Positions 7,033-15,622 are shown, counted from the first letter of the stretch. The stretch is 34,603 nucleotides of DNA from Candidatus Zipacnadia bacterium (GCA_029820295.1 JALGVA010000095.1:1-34603); one strand, 5' to 3'. The notes: generated by a model not told the origin, from the sequence alone. Translations and numbers: made by a program.

Positions 7033-8910
7033 ATGGACATCTCGAGGACGACGCGGCGGCCGATGCGGGCGCTGATCATCCTGGCGCTGGTCGCCGCCTG
7101 TGCTCCGGCCTCCGCCGGCGTCGAGACCGACCTCGAGCAGGGCATCGGCGACTTCCTTGCCCGCGGGTTCATCGCCCAGCGCGGCCGGCTCAGCCAGCCC
7201 CCCATCGACGAGTGGATCGCCCGCATGGGTGATGAGCTGCTCGAGCATACGCCGCGCCGCGACCTGCGCTACCGCTTCATCGTGCTCGACAGTCCCGAGG
7301 CCAACGGCTTCGCGCTGCCCGGCGGCTGGGTGTTCCTGACCGCCGGGCTGCTCGAGACCGCCCGCAGCGATGACGAGATCGCGGCCGTCATGGCCCACGA
7401 GCTGGGGCACCTGGCCGACCGCGACTTCCAGCGCATGACCGCGCGCGGCCTGCTGTGGCTGGGCGTGGTCGAGCTGGTGCGCGACGGCGGCCGCGACGAT
7501 CTCGTGCCGCTCGTGCAGGGCGCGGCGCTGGTCAACATTCTCCGTCACAGCCGCCGCCAGGAGGCGCAGGCCGATGACGTGGGGGCGGCCATCGCCTGGG
7601 ACGCGGGCTACGACCCGACCACGCTGATCGACTTCCTTGGCACCGAGCCCGGCTGGTCCTACCTCGAGACCGTCTTCGCCACGCATCCGCATCCCGGGCG
7701 CCGGGGAGAGTGGATCCGCGAGCGCGTGGCGCAGCTTCGCGCCGATGACCCGGAGGGTGCGCTCGACGTGGCACGCTCCCTGCTGCGGCGGGGGCGGGCG
7801 ACGCAGGCGCGGCGGATGCTCGAGCAGCCGCTGGGCGGCGCCCTGGAGGTGCAGCGGGTGGCGCTGCTGGCGCGCGTCGAGGCGCTGGCGACGGAGCGCA
7901 CCCGGGACGGGTCGGCGCCGGCGGCGCTGAGCGACGCCGAACTCGCGGCGCTGGTGTCGGCGCAGGCGAGGATCGACCAGGCGAGGGAGCGCGACGAGGA
8001 GACGCGGGCGGAGGCCTGGCGCCGGCTGCGCGCCATGTGGGATGACGCTCAGATCGAGCGTGCGCTCCTGGTGGCCCAGGCCTTCGACCCGGAGCTGACG
8101 GACGTGGCCTACCTCGCGCTGCTGGCGCAGACCGTGGACCTGATGCACCGGGCGGCGCGCGGCGGGAACCTGGTGGCGCGCACACTGTCCCTCCGCGCCG
8201 GTGTCGCCGTAGGGGCGCGCGCGCTGGCGGGCGAGCTTTCACGCGCCGGTTGTGCACCGGAGGAGCTGCCGGTGCTGCAGGCCACCGCGGCGGCGGCAGT
8301 CGCGCTGAGCGAGGGCATCGCCGCTGAGGGCGCGGTCGAGGTGTCCGGGCTGGCGGGCCTGGCGGCGGAGTACCACGAGGCCGCCCGCATGGTCGCGCCG
8401 CTGCTGCTGGAGCTGGCGAGCGCGGGCGAGGGCGACCCGATGGGCCGGCTGGTCTTCAGCCGCTTCATGATCACCCAGGCGCAGGTGACGGCGCTGGCCG
8501 CGCGCATCGCACGGCTCGATGCCGCCTGTGACACGCTGGCCGCCGACACCTGGCGCGCGGCCATCGACGTCTATCGGCTGCGCCTCAACGTGGCGGGCGT
8601 AACCGCGCCTCCGGGCGCGCGGCCCGCGCTGCTGTGCGCGCTGGCCCGCCGCGCCGGCTCGTCCGCGGGCCGCCTCAAGGACGCCTGGCGCGCAACCGGC
8701 GCGCTGGGCGACGCCGTAGTCGATCAGCTCGCCTGCCGGCTCGTGCCTGATGGGCGGGAGTTCGGCTCCGCGTTGCGCTCGACACAAATTGTCATACGCT
8801 TAAGTTTTCTTGACGCGAAGGAGCAGGACGCCGGCGGGCCGAAGGGGAAATCCACTTGCGAGGGGGCCGATACGGTTGCGCTACGCGGTGCTGTCGGACA
8901 TCCACAGTAA
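7033..8910 (+). CDS. M48-family zinc metallopeptidase with C-terminal helical region
   Basis: 625 residues. An N-terminal signal sequence (hydrophobic residues 12-27) sends the enzyme to the periplasm or outside. The M48 zinc site is complete: HELGH at 122-126, with E177 of QEAQADDVGA as third ligand. The family includes BepA/YfgC, which helps fold or degrade outer-membrane proteins, and the architecture (peptidase then long Ala-rich helical tail, about 240-600) is BepA-like. ATG 7033 has no ribosome-binding site but lies 9 bp after a TATAAT, which suits leaderless translation. ATG 7063 is the alternative, with AGGA some 15 nt upstream. The last ~45 residues change character and overlap the next gene, so the natural end may be earlier. 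Confidence 0.85.
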   Translation: MDISRTTRRPMRALIILALVAACAPASAGVETDLEQGIGDFLARGFIAQRGRLSQPPIDEWIARMGDELLEHTPRRDLRYRFIVLDSPEANGFALPGGWVFLTAGLLETARSDDEIAAVMAHELGHLADRDFQRMTARGLLWLGVVELVRDGGRDDLVPLVQGAALVNILRHSRRQEAQADDVGAAIAWDAGYDPTTLIDFLGTEPGWSYLETVFATHPHPGRRGEWIRERVAQLRADDPEGALDVARSLLRRGRATQARRMLEQPLGGALEVQRVALLARVEALATERTRDGSAPAALSDAELAALVSAQARIDQARERDEETRAEAWRRLRAMWDDAQIERALLVAQAFDPELTDVAYLALLAQTVDLMHRAARGGNLVARTLSLRAGVAVGARALAGELSRAGCAPEELPVLQATAAAAVALSEGIAAEGAVEVSGLAGLAAEYHEAARMVAPLLLELASAGEGDPMGRLVFSRFMITQAQVTALAARIARLDAACDTLAADTWRAAIDVYRLRLNVAGVTAPPGARPALLCALARRAGSSAGRLKDAWRATGALGDAVVDQLACRLVPDGREFGSALRSTQIVIRLSFLDAKEQDAGGPKGKSTCEGADTVALRGAVGHPQ

Positions 8911-9613
8911 CCTCGTCGCGCTGGAGGCCGTGCTCGCCGACCTGGCCGATCAGCCGATCGACCGCTACCTCTGTCTCGGCGACATCGTCGGTTACGGCGC
9001 GCGGCCCAACCAGTGCTGCGATGTGATTCGTGAGCTGGGTGCGATGAGTGTCCGGGGCAATCATGACGAGGCCGCGGTGGATGTCATCAAGGCAGAGTGG
9101 TTCACCGCTCCCGCGCGCGCCTGTATCCTGTGGACCGCCGAACAGCTCCGCGATGACAACGTCGAGATGCTGCGCTCGCTGCCCCCCGTGGAGGTCGTGG
9201 ACGACCGCGTCACCATCTGCCACGGCTCCATCCCCGACCCCGACCACTACACGGTCAGCCCCGCCGACGCCCTGATCAGTCTCGCCGTCATGAGCACCAG
9301 CATCGCCTTCTTTGGTCACACCCACTACTCCGAGTGGTTCATCGGCAGCGACGATGGCCGGCTCCCGTCCGAGCACCCCACCCCCGCCGGCGGGCGCCTG
9401 CGCACCGGCAACGGACACCTCTACCTGGTCAACCCCGGTGCGGTCGGGCAGCCCCGCGACGGCAACGAGCTGGCCAGCTACGCGGTGTACGATGACGAGG
9501 CCGGCGAGGTGACCATTCGCCGGGTCAGCTACGACATCGCCAAGACCGCACAGCAGATGAAGGACGCCGGCCTGCCCGAGGCGATGTATGCCAGACTCTG
9601 GCTGGGAGTGTGA
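8876..9613 (+). CDS. Calcineurin-like metallophosphoesterase (YfcE/MJ0936 type)
   Basis: 245 residues with all metallophosphoesterase signatures in order: SDIHSN near the start, GDIVGYGA, GNHDE and FGHTHYSEW. These ligand residues bind two metals and hydrolyse phosphodiesters or phosphate esters. The short single-domain form is close to bacterial YfcE/MJ0936 phosphodiesterases of unknown physiological substrate. The family core begins at LRYAVLSDIHSN, so TTG 8876 with GAGGGGG upstream is taken as the start. An in-frame TTG at 8810 would add 22 unlikely residues. It overlaps the M48 gene by 35 bp, suggesting coupled expression. Confidence 0.88.
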   Translation: MRYAVLSDIHSNLVALEAVLADLADQPIDRYLCLGDIVGYGARPNQCCDVIRELGAMSVRGNHDEAAVDVIKAEWFTAPARACILWTAEQLRDDNVEMLRSLPPVEVVDDRVTICHGSIPDPDHYTVSPADALISLAVMSTSIAFFGHTHYSEWFIGSDDGRLPSEHPTPAGGRLRTGNGHLYLVNPGAVGQPRDGNELASYAVYDDEAGEVTIRRVSYDIAKTAQQMKDAGLPEAMYARLWLGV

Positions 9614-9631
9614 GGATTCCGTCTAGTCTCG

Positions 9632-9649
9632 CCCGATATCGGGTATAGT
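9632..9649 (+). promoter_or_regulatory. Palindrome next to a -10 box before the small BON-like gene
   Basis: CCCGATATCGGG (9632-9643) is a perfect 12-bp palindrome immediately followed by TATAGT (9644-9649). It lies between the phosphoesterase stop and the small gene. A repressor bound there would block the -10. No clear -35 is visible, so promoter activity is uncertain. Confidence 0.35.
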
Positions 9650-9699
9650 ACACCGTAGCTTTCTCCAGAACCGTCGCGTGGCGTCAAGAGGTGAGGCGG

Positions 9700-9942
9700 A
9701 TGCCGCTGGAGGACAAGGCCGCGAGACTGCGGGTCATGCGCGAGATCGCCAAGTTCAATGTGGACACGACACGTCTGGACGTGAAACTGATCAACAGCGT
9801 GGTGTACATGGGAGGACGCATTTCGCGCATTCGTGCCCCTGGCGCCCCGGACAACCTGCGCAAGGTCCTGGACGAGATGGAAGAGGTCATCCGGGGGCTG
9901 CCGGGAGTCAACGACCTGGTCATGGAAGTGGCGATCGACTGA
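9700..9942 (+). CDS. Small BON-like domain protein
   Basis: 80 residues, soluble, no signal peptide. The pattern LDVKLINSVVYMGGRISRI, a helix (LRKVLDEMEEVIRGL), then PGVNDLVMEVAI matches the strand-helix-strand layout of BON domains, in which a 'G-x-V' strand is followed by a helix ending in 'GV-x-x-V'. The ATG at 9700 is chosen because the GAGGTG at about 9688-9693 then has normal spacing; a GTG at 9691 would overlap it. Its last 23 bases overlap the end of the convergent rqcH gene. The role is unknown. Confidence 0.65.
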   Translation: MPLEDKAARLRVMREIAKFNVDTTRLDVKLINSVVYMGGRISRIRAPGAPDNLRKVLDEMEEVIRGLPGVNDLVMEVAID

Positions 9943-11662
9943 GGTCCACCACGATGGTCCGCGCATTGCGGTAGTAGGCGAGCCCCGGCCGGCCCCGCCG
10001 GGGCTTGGTCACGTTCTTGGCCAGTGTGCAGTCAACCTCGACCTTGCTGTCCCGCCGCCGGCTGCTGAGCGCCGCCGCCAGCCGCGCCGCCTCCTCGATG
10101 CTCCTCTGCGGCACTTCGTCGGGCCGCGAGTCGGTCCTGAGGACCACGTGCGGCCCCGCCGCGTCCTTGACGTGCAGCCACAGATCATCGCCCTGCGCCG
10201 CGCGCAGCACCTCGTCGTTCTCGGTGCCGCTTCGCCCGTAGAGCACCGGATAGCCGTCGGAGGTCTGCGTGGTGCGCGGGCCGCGGCGCTCCGCCGATGG
10301 CCGCGGCCTGTCGGCCCCGGGCGCCGGCAGGTAGCCCTCCCGCACCAGCTCCTCTTCGATGGCCGCGAGGTCGTCGAGCGTCTCGGCCAGCTCGACCTGC
10401 GTGCCTACCTGACGCACGTATTCCAGCTCATGCCGGGCCGCCGCCAGCAGCCGTGGCGCCATCTCCCTCAGGCGGGCGCCCTTCTTGTAGCGCTTGAAGT
10501 ACGCCTGCGCGTTCTCCAGCGCCGAGTACTCGGGGTCGAGCGGGATGGTCAGCTCGCCCTCAGCCTCGAAGCGCGGCAGCGTCACCTCGTTCACGCCCTC
10601 GGGCACATCGTGCAGGTAGGCCATCAGCAGCTCACCGCGCTCGCGCAGCAGCTCGGCCTGCTCGGCGACCTCCACCGCCTCGCGCCGCTTGTCCAGCACG
10701 CGCTCGGCCTTGCGCTCGCCCTCGCGCACCGCCGCCAGCAGGCGCGCCCGCGCCTGGCGGATGGCCTGCGCCCGGGCGCTGTTGGCCTGCAGCTCTTCGA
10801 TGGCACCGCTCAGCGACTCAACGCGCTCGCGCCGCCGTCCGACAAGGTGCGCCGCCTCGATGGGCCACGCCAGCTCCGGCTCCCGGCCGGCCTCGTCGAA
10901 GTACACCCACGCGGGCCCGGGCCGCGCCGCCTCTACCGGGATGGCGTGAAGCGCCTCCGCGACACGCTCCGCCCAGCCGTCGGGCTGCTCGCGCAGGGCC
11001 GCGTCGCCATCGACCTGCGCCCGCGCGCACACCTCGGCGATGAACTCGTCGCTGCCACCGTGGTAGGTCGAGCGCAGCCAGCGGCCGAGCGGCTGATCGG
11101 CGACCGCCGCGGCGGCGGCGCGCATCTGCGCGGGATCGGCCTGCCACGGCGGCACGCGGCCGAACTCGGGCGGGGGGACGTAAGCCAGGCCGGGCAGCGT
11201 CTCGCGGTAGCGGTTGGTGCGCACGGTCACGTGTCGGCCGGCCTCGACGATGCGCTCGTCCTCGTCGATGAGCACCAGGTTGCTGTGCCGCCCCATCAGC
11301 TCGGCGATGAGCGTGCGGCGCGACTGCGGCCCGAGCTGCTCGCAGTTGGACAGGCGCACGTGGACGATGCGGTCGAAGTCGATCTGCTCGATGGCGTCGA
11401 TGCGCGCGCCGCGAATCTGCCGGCGCAGTACGCTGCCGAAGCGCTCATCGCGCAGCACGGGCTGGGGCAACTCCCGGGCGAGGTGGATGCGGCCGAACTC
11501 CGCGGACCAGTCGATCAGCAGCCCGCCCCACGGCCCGGAGCGCCCCAGTTCGAGGGCGATCAGGTCGTGGCGCGCCTGGATGATGCGGCGGATGGGAGCG
11601 CCGACGGCGAACTCCGCCGCCTCGGCCACCAGTCGCGCCAGAGATGTGCTGTCCACGGTCAT
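9920..11662 (-). CDS. rqcH: NFACT-family protein, RqcH/Rqc2 homologue
   Basis: 580 residues, the family's usual length. In bacteria RqcH binds stalled 50S-peptidyl-tRNA complexes and adds C-terminal alanine tails that mark the nascent chain for degradation; older annotation calls it fibronectin-binding protein (FbpA). The N-terminal NFACT-N region contains the GRHSNLVLID segment, typical of the family. A long Arg/Glu-rich coiled coil covers about residues 270-420, and the FKRYKKGAR motif is near 390. The NFACT-R domain near residue 490 has DDLWLHVKDAAGPHVVLR, and YYRNARTIVVDLS is close to the end. ATG 11662 has only a weak AGG upstream. Overlap with the convergent gene is 23 bp. Confidence 0.93.
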   Translation of the reverse strand: MTVDSTSLARLVAEAAEFAVGAPIRRIIQARHDLIALELGRSGPWGGLLIDWSAEFGRIHLARELPQPVLRDERFGSVLRRQIRGARIDAIEQIDFDRIVHVRLSNCEQLGPQSRRTLIAELMGRHSNLVLIDEDERIVEAGRHVTVRTNRYRETLPGLAYVPPPEFGRVPPWQADPAQMRAAAAAVADQPLGRWLRSTYHGGSDEFIAEVCARAQVDGDAALREQPDGWAERVAEALHAIPVEAARPGPAWVYFDEAGREPELAWPIEAAHLVGRRRERVESLSGAIEELQANSARAQAIRQARARLLAAVREGERKAERVLDKRREAVEVAEQAELLRERGELLMAYLHDVPEGVNEVTLPRFEAEGELTIPLDPEYSALENAQAYFKRYKKGARLREMAPRLLAAARHELEYVRQVGTQVELAETLDDLAAIEEELVREGYLPAPGADRPRPSAERRGPRTTQTSDGYPVLYGRSGTENDEVLRAAQGDDLWLHVKDAAGPHVVLRTDSRPDEVPQRSIEEAARLAAALSSRRRDSKVEVDCTLAKNVTKPRRGRPGLAYYRNARTIVVDLSRSPLP

Positions 11663-11713
11663 TGCAGATCAGCCTGTCGGGTGGTCGCGGCGCGATGGAA
11701 GCCCGCGCCGTCT

Positions 11714-11763
11714 GTCGTTGCCGTCTGCCGTTGCCGGTAGCTGGTAGCTGGTAGCTGACAGCT
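11714..11763. repeat. Short intergenic tandem repeats
   Basis: CGTTGCCG occurs twice (about 11715-11736). Then GGTAGCT is repeated three times (11736-11756), followed by GACAGCT. The block fills the gap between the thioesterase stop and rqcH. The GTTGCCG core also appears in the elements at 6951-7018 and 19517-19538. Confidence 0.6.
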
Positions 11764-12172
11764 ATATGTCCGCGTCTATGCGCATGAGCTTCGCGGTGCC
11801 CTCGGCGATGAGCGTGCCGTCGGCGTCCACGATGTCACCCTCGGCGTGGTAGAGCGGCGGGCGCGACCTGGTTATACGCGCGCGCACCCGCAGCGGCACG
11901 CCGATCCTCGCGGGCTGGCGATAGCGCACGTTCAGCTCCGCGGTGGCGACGGGCTCGCCGTTGCGGCTGAGCATGTCGTTCATGGCCTCGTCCAGCAGGA
12001 TCGCCAGCACCCCGCCATGGACGATGCCCGCCCAGCCCTGGTGGACGCGCTGCGGGGTGAAGTCGGTGAGGTACCACTCGCCCTCCCAGCGGAACTGGAG
12101 GTGCAGCCCGTGCGGATTGTGCTCGCCGCACGCGATGCACCAGTTGTCGTCGGCCCACGTTGCCTCGGTCAT
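11762..12172 (-). CDS. PaaI-type hotdog thioesterase
   Basis: 136 residues in the hotdog fold. It has the N-terminal CIACGEHNPHGLHL typical of PaaI/YiiD-like acyl-CoA thioesterases, then GWAGIVHGGVLAILLDEAM. In that segment the HGG turn and the Asp/Glu on the central helix form the active site. The third conserved block (TAELNVRYRQPARIG) is also present. Such enzymes hydrolyse acyl-CoA thioesters; the substrate is unknown. ATG 12172 has AAGGAG 8 nt upstream. It lies 20 bp after the dinG stop on the same strand, so the two genes are probably cotranscribed although their functions are not obviously linked. Confidence 0.85.
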   Translation of the reverse strand: MTEATWADDNWCIACGEHNPHGLHLQFRWEGEWYLTDFTPQRVHQGWAGIVHGGVLAILLDEAMNDMLSRNGEPVATAELNVRYRQPARIGVPLRVRARITRSRPPLYHAEGDIVDADGTLIAEGTAKLMRIDADI

Positions 12173-12192
12173 CACCGGTGCTCCTTCATCGC

Positions 12193-14940
12193 TCACGCGC
12201 GGGCCAGCCAGCGCTCGGCCTCGCGCAGGCACTCGTCGAACTCACCGACCTGCAGCCGCCCCTGCGGGATCGAGTCCAGGAAGCGGCGCCCGTAGCTGCG
12301 GGTGAGCAGCCGGTTGTCGAGCACGAAGACAACGCCCTGGTCGCTGGTCGAGCGCACCAGCCGGCCGAAGCCCTGCTTGAAGCCCAGGACGGCTTCGGGG
12401 ATGTAGTAGTCGCTGCCGCCCTCGCGCTCGCGCTCGGCAGCCAGCTCGCAGCGCGCGGCCACAATCGGGTCGGTGGGCACGGCGAAGGGCAGCTTGACGA
12501 TCACCACGCAGCGCAGCGCCTGGCCGGGCACGTCCACGCCCTCCCAGAAGCTCTTGAGGCCGTAGAGCACCGCGTTGTCACGGTCGCGCAATTGCTGCAG
12601 CAGCCACGAGCGCGGGCCCGACAGGTACTGGCACAGTGGCGCGAGGCCCATGTCGGCCAGCCGGTCGCGCGTGGCCTCGAAGACCCGCTCCATCTGCGCG
12701 CGCGCGGTGAAGAGCACCAGCAGCCCGCCCCCGGCGACTCTGGCGATGTCGAGCAGCCCATCGGTCAGCGCCTCGCTGCGCCCCTCCTCGCCGCGCGTGG
12801 GCATGTCGTGCGGGACGCACAGCAGGAGCTGCTCGGGATACGAGAACGGTGAGGGCACCACCAGCTCGCGCACCTGGAAGTCGTCGCCATCGAGCCCCAG
12901 CCGCTGGCGCATGTAGGCGAAGCCGCCGTCGACGGTCAGCGTTGCCGAGGTCATGATCACCGCCGCGCGCTGCTCGTAGACCGCGCGCTGCAGCGCCGGG
13001 CCGACGTCGATGGGCGCGGCGCACAGCCGCCACAGCTCGCCCCAGGAGCGCCGCACCGTCTCCGCCCACGCCACGTAGCCCGCGCCGGGCTCGTCGCCCG
13101 TCACCGTGGTCAGCGCCTGCGCCAGCTCTCCCGTCGCCGCGCGGGCCCCGGCCGCCTCCATGGCCAGGTCGGCCTCGCGCGAGCCGCGCTCGCCCTCCTC
13201 ACCCAGCACCTCGGCGATCTCCCCCAGCGCGTCGTCGGCCACGGTGAGGATGTCGCGCACGAACTCGACCGCCTCGCCCACCGCCTGCCACTGCGGCGAG
13301 GCGTAGACCCGGCCGTCCAGGCGCAGGCGCGCCCGCCCGGCCTGAGCCTCGGGGTCGAGCGCCACGCACAGGTCGATCACCGCCGCGCCGAGCTGCTCGG
13401 CCGCGCCGTCGAAGGCATCCACGGCCGTGAGCAGCCGTTGCCTGGGCTGGCGGATGTCGCCCGCCTTGCCCGCGCCGCCGTCGGACAGGTATGCGCTCAG
13501 GCCGTCGAGCACGCCGCGCCGGCGGGGCGCCGAGCCGAGCGTCCGGCGCAGCTCGGCGATGGTGAAGTTCGAGACCTCGTAGCCGAGCTGGTCGGTCGCC
13601 ACCGACTCGAGGTTGTGCGCCTCGTCGAAGATGATGCGGCTGGACCTGGGCAGCACGTCGAACTGCGTGTCCGCGAGGGTGAGCGCGTGGTTCGAGACGA
13701 TGATGTCGGCGTTGCGGGCGATGGCCCGCGCCACGCGCATGGGGCAGGCGCGCGCGTGCTGGCAGCCCGGCCCCAGGCACAGGGCGCGCTCGGAGCGCAC
13801 CCGGCTGATGAGCCGGTGCAGGCCGCCGAAGACCTGATGCGCCTCCGACGGGATCATGTCGAGGTCGCAGCTCTCGCTCGCCGCCAGCCACGACACCAGG
13901 TAGGCGGCGGCGCGACGCTCCTCGTGCAGCAGGCCCATCTGCGCCTCGCGCACCGCGGTGATGAAGCGCCGCGCGCAGACGTAGTTGCTGCGCCCCTTGA
14001 GCAGCGCCGCGTCGAAGTCAACGGCCATGGTGGCGCGCAGCAGCGGCAGGTCCTTGTCGAGGAGCTGCTCCTGCAGGTTCTTGGTGTTCGTGGACACCAC
14101 GACCGGCTCGGCGTTCGCGCGCGCCCACAGGATCGCCGGGGCCAGGTAGGCCAGCGACTTGCCCACTCCCGTCCCCGCCTCGACCATCAAGACCCCGCCG
14201 CCGTCGAGCACCTCGCCCACCGCCCCGGCCATCTCGATCTGCCCCGGCCGGTGCTCGTAGTGCGCCAGCGCACCCGCGATGGGCCCGTCGGCCTCGAGGA
14301 GCTGTGTCGCCAGGCTCGCCGGGGACAGCTCCAGCTCGATGCGGTCGCGCCGGCGCGGGGCCGGAGCCCTGGGACGGCCGGCTATGAGCATCTCCAGCGC
14401 CGCCGCCTCGAGGGCGGGCGCCTTCAGGTCATTCCACGGCAGCCAGTCGAATTCCGGGTCGGCGGCGAGCAGCTCGCGCGCCAGCGACAGCGCCGGCGGC
14501 GCCAGCTCCTGCAGTCGCGCGGGCAGCGCGGCGGCTACTCGCCGGCACAGCTCCGCGCCCGCCTCGGCATCCGCGGCCGCCTCACCGTCACCGGTCACGC
14601 CCAGCGCTCCGGCCACGCCTGCGAGTGTGCAGTCGCGCTGCGTGGGCAGGGCGATCAGCGACGCGGCCAGCAGGTCGCGCAGGCGGTCGCGCGCCCCGGC
14701 CGCCGCGTCCGCCACCTGTGGGCGCGACAGCAGCGCGGCTGTCGCCCGCGCGTCGTACACCAGGATGCGCTCCGCGTCCAGCTTACGCGTGAGCCCCAGC
14801 AGCAGCTCATCGATCTCCGCGGGTCGCGCCGTGGCGGCCCAGGTGACGCAGCACTCGCACGCCCCGGTTACGTGCAGGCGCGTGCCGGCGCCGTCGGAGC
14901 ACAGGTACAGCCAGGCGTGCGTTCGGGGGTCGGCGCTCAT
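12193..14940 (-). CDS. dinG: DinG-type Fe-S DNA helicase with degenerate N-terminal domain
   Basis: 915 residues. The superfamily 2 helicase core follows the XPD/DinG plan. Walker A EAGTGVGKS is near residue 255, then STNTKNLQEQLL. An iron-sulfur region with Cys at about 321 (CARRF) and 357, and CLGPGCQHARAC at about 384-395, is followed by the DEAH box FDEAHNLESV near 440. The C-terminal motifs are present (FTARAQMERVF, then FWEGVDVPGQ, then QGFGRLVRS). It would unwind DNA with 5' overhangs, D-loops or R-loops. Residues 1-200 occupy the position of the DnaQ-like exonuclease of Bacillus DinG. I cannot find the DxE and HxxxxxD acidic set, so this part is probably inactive. ATG 14940 has GGAG just upstream. 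Confidence 0.88.
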   Translation of the reverse strand: MSADPRTHAWLYLCSDGAGTRLHVTGACECCVTWAATARPAEIDELLLGLTRKLDAERILVYDARATAALLSRPQVADAAAGARDRLRDLLAASLIALPTQRDCTLAGVAGALGVTGDGEAAADAEAGAELCRRVAAALPARLQELAPPALSLARELLAADPEFDWLPWNDLKAPALEAAALEMLIAGRPRAPAPRRRDRIELELSPASLATQLLEADGPIAGALAHYEHRPGQIEMAGAVGEVLDGGGVLMVEAGTGVGKSLAYLAPAILWARANAEPVVVSTNTKNLQEQLLDKDLPLLRATMAVDFDAALLKGRSNYVCARRFITAVREAQMGLLHEERRAAAYLVSWLAASESCDLDMIPSEAHQVFGGLHRLISRVRSERALCLGPGCQHARACPMRVARAIARNADIIVSNHALTLADTQFDVLPRSSRIIFDEAHNLESVATDQLGYEVSNFTIAELRRTLGSAPRRRGVLDGLSAYLSDGGAGKAGDIRQPRQRLLTAVDAFDGAAEQLGAAVIDLCVALDPEAQAGRARLRLDGRVYASPQWQAVGEAVEFVRDILTVADDALGEIAEVLGEEGERGSREADLAMEAAGARAATGELAQALTTVTGDEPGAGYVAWAETVRRSWGELWRLCAAPIDVGPALQRAVYEQRAAVIMTSATLTVDGGFAYMRQRLGLDGDDFQVRELVVPSPFSYPEQLLLCVPHDMPTRGEEGRSEALTDGLLDIARVAGGGLLVLFTARAQMERVFEATRDRLADMGLAPLCQYLSGPRSWLLQQLRDRDNAVLYGLKSFWEGVDVPGQALRCVVIVKLPFAVPTDPIVAARCELAAEREREGGSDYYIPEAVLGFKQGFGRLVRSTSDQGVVFVLDNRLLTRSYGRRFLDSIPQGRLQVGEFDECLREAERWLARA

Positions 14941-14982
14941 GTCGCTCCATGTGACACGGCAACTGCTGCACACAACGCAAAG

Positions 14983-15006
14983 CGGCAGCCCGGAGCCGGG
15001 CTGCCG
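14983..15006 (-). terminator. Terminator of the SSB-like gene
   Basis: CGGCAGCCCGG, AG, CCGGGCTGCCG: a perfect 11-bp inverted repeat beginning 28 bp after the stop of the minus-strand SSB-like gene. Read on the minus strand it is followed by CTTTGCGTT, a weak U-rich stretch. It separates that gene from dinG downstream. Confidence 0.7.
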
Positions 15007-15033
15007 CGAAGTGCGCCTGTCACGAGCGGGCCG

Positions 15034-15504
15034 TTAACCGTTGACAGATTCGACCGCGTCGCTGCCGTCCGGGACCCCGTTCTCTTTGATCGCCTGCCCG
15101 ATCATCGACACCGCCGCGAGCAGCAGGTCCTCATCCCACACATCCTGCTTGAGGCCCGACAGATGGTCAGTGCGCTCAGCCACTTCGCCGCCGGTCTTAC
15201 GGATGTACTTGGCCTTGACGATGGTCATGTGCTCCCGGCACCCGTGGCTGTTGTAGCTTTCCTTGTTCAGGGTGCCCACGATCATCAGACGCGTTCCCGC
15301 CGTAACGTTGTCCATGACCCACTGACCCAGCTCCTGCCATGCGTCCACCAGGAACAGGTCCGAGACGGGCTCGCCATTCGCCCGCAGGAAGGGCCGGTCC
15401 ACCTCGAAGCTGAACTCGGCCTTCACCTGGCCGGACGACTTCTGGCGAAGCGCCGGCTCACGGGTGGAGAAGCCGGTCAGGGCCACGAAGTTGAGATCCG
15501 CCAC
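15034..15504 (-). CDS. SSB-family OB-fold protein (short paralogue)
   Basis: 156 residues. The first 110 match the bacterial single-stranded DNA-binding OB fold: LNFVALTGFSTREPALRQ, SGQVKAEFSFEVDRPF, VDAWQELGQWV, GTRLMIVGTLNKESY, and VKAKYIRKTGG. The C-terminus is a short helical region ending ESVNG. It lacks the acidic Asp-Phe tip that recruits repair proteins, unlike the SSB at 20341-20826. This points to a specialised paralogue. GTG 15504 is chosen because GGGAGG lies 9 nt before it and the OB fold starts right there; further upstream in-frame codons run into the promoter. It has its own promoter and terminator. Confidence 0.8.
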   Translation of the reverse strand: MADLNFVALTGFSTREPALRQKSSGQVKAEFSFEVDRPFLRANGEPVSDLFLVDAWQELGQWVMDNVTAGTRLMIVGTLNKESYNSHGCREHMTIVKAKYIRKTGGEVAERTDHLSGLKQDVWDEDLLLAAVSMIGQAIKENGVPDGSDAVESVNG

Positions 15505-15622
15505 AACACCACACCTCCCACAGTCACGCCGAAGCCCGGCTGAAGGGAAGAGACCACACCAAGCCCCGCCGCATCGACAACAGAAGACGGCCACGGCAGA
15601 TCGCCGCGCCCCACGGGTCAGT

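Noticed and set aside
9833-11740. Long open frame on the plus strand opposite rqcH
   Set aside because: GC-rich coding DNA leaves antisense frames open; the peptide is Arg/His/Gly-rich with no domain, while rqcH on the other strand is clear.
13438-15543. 700-codon open frame opposite dinG and the SSB-like gene
   Set aside because: Runs through two well-supported genes and their terminator; composition is typical of an antisense shadow.
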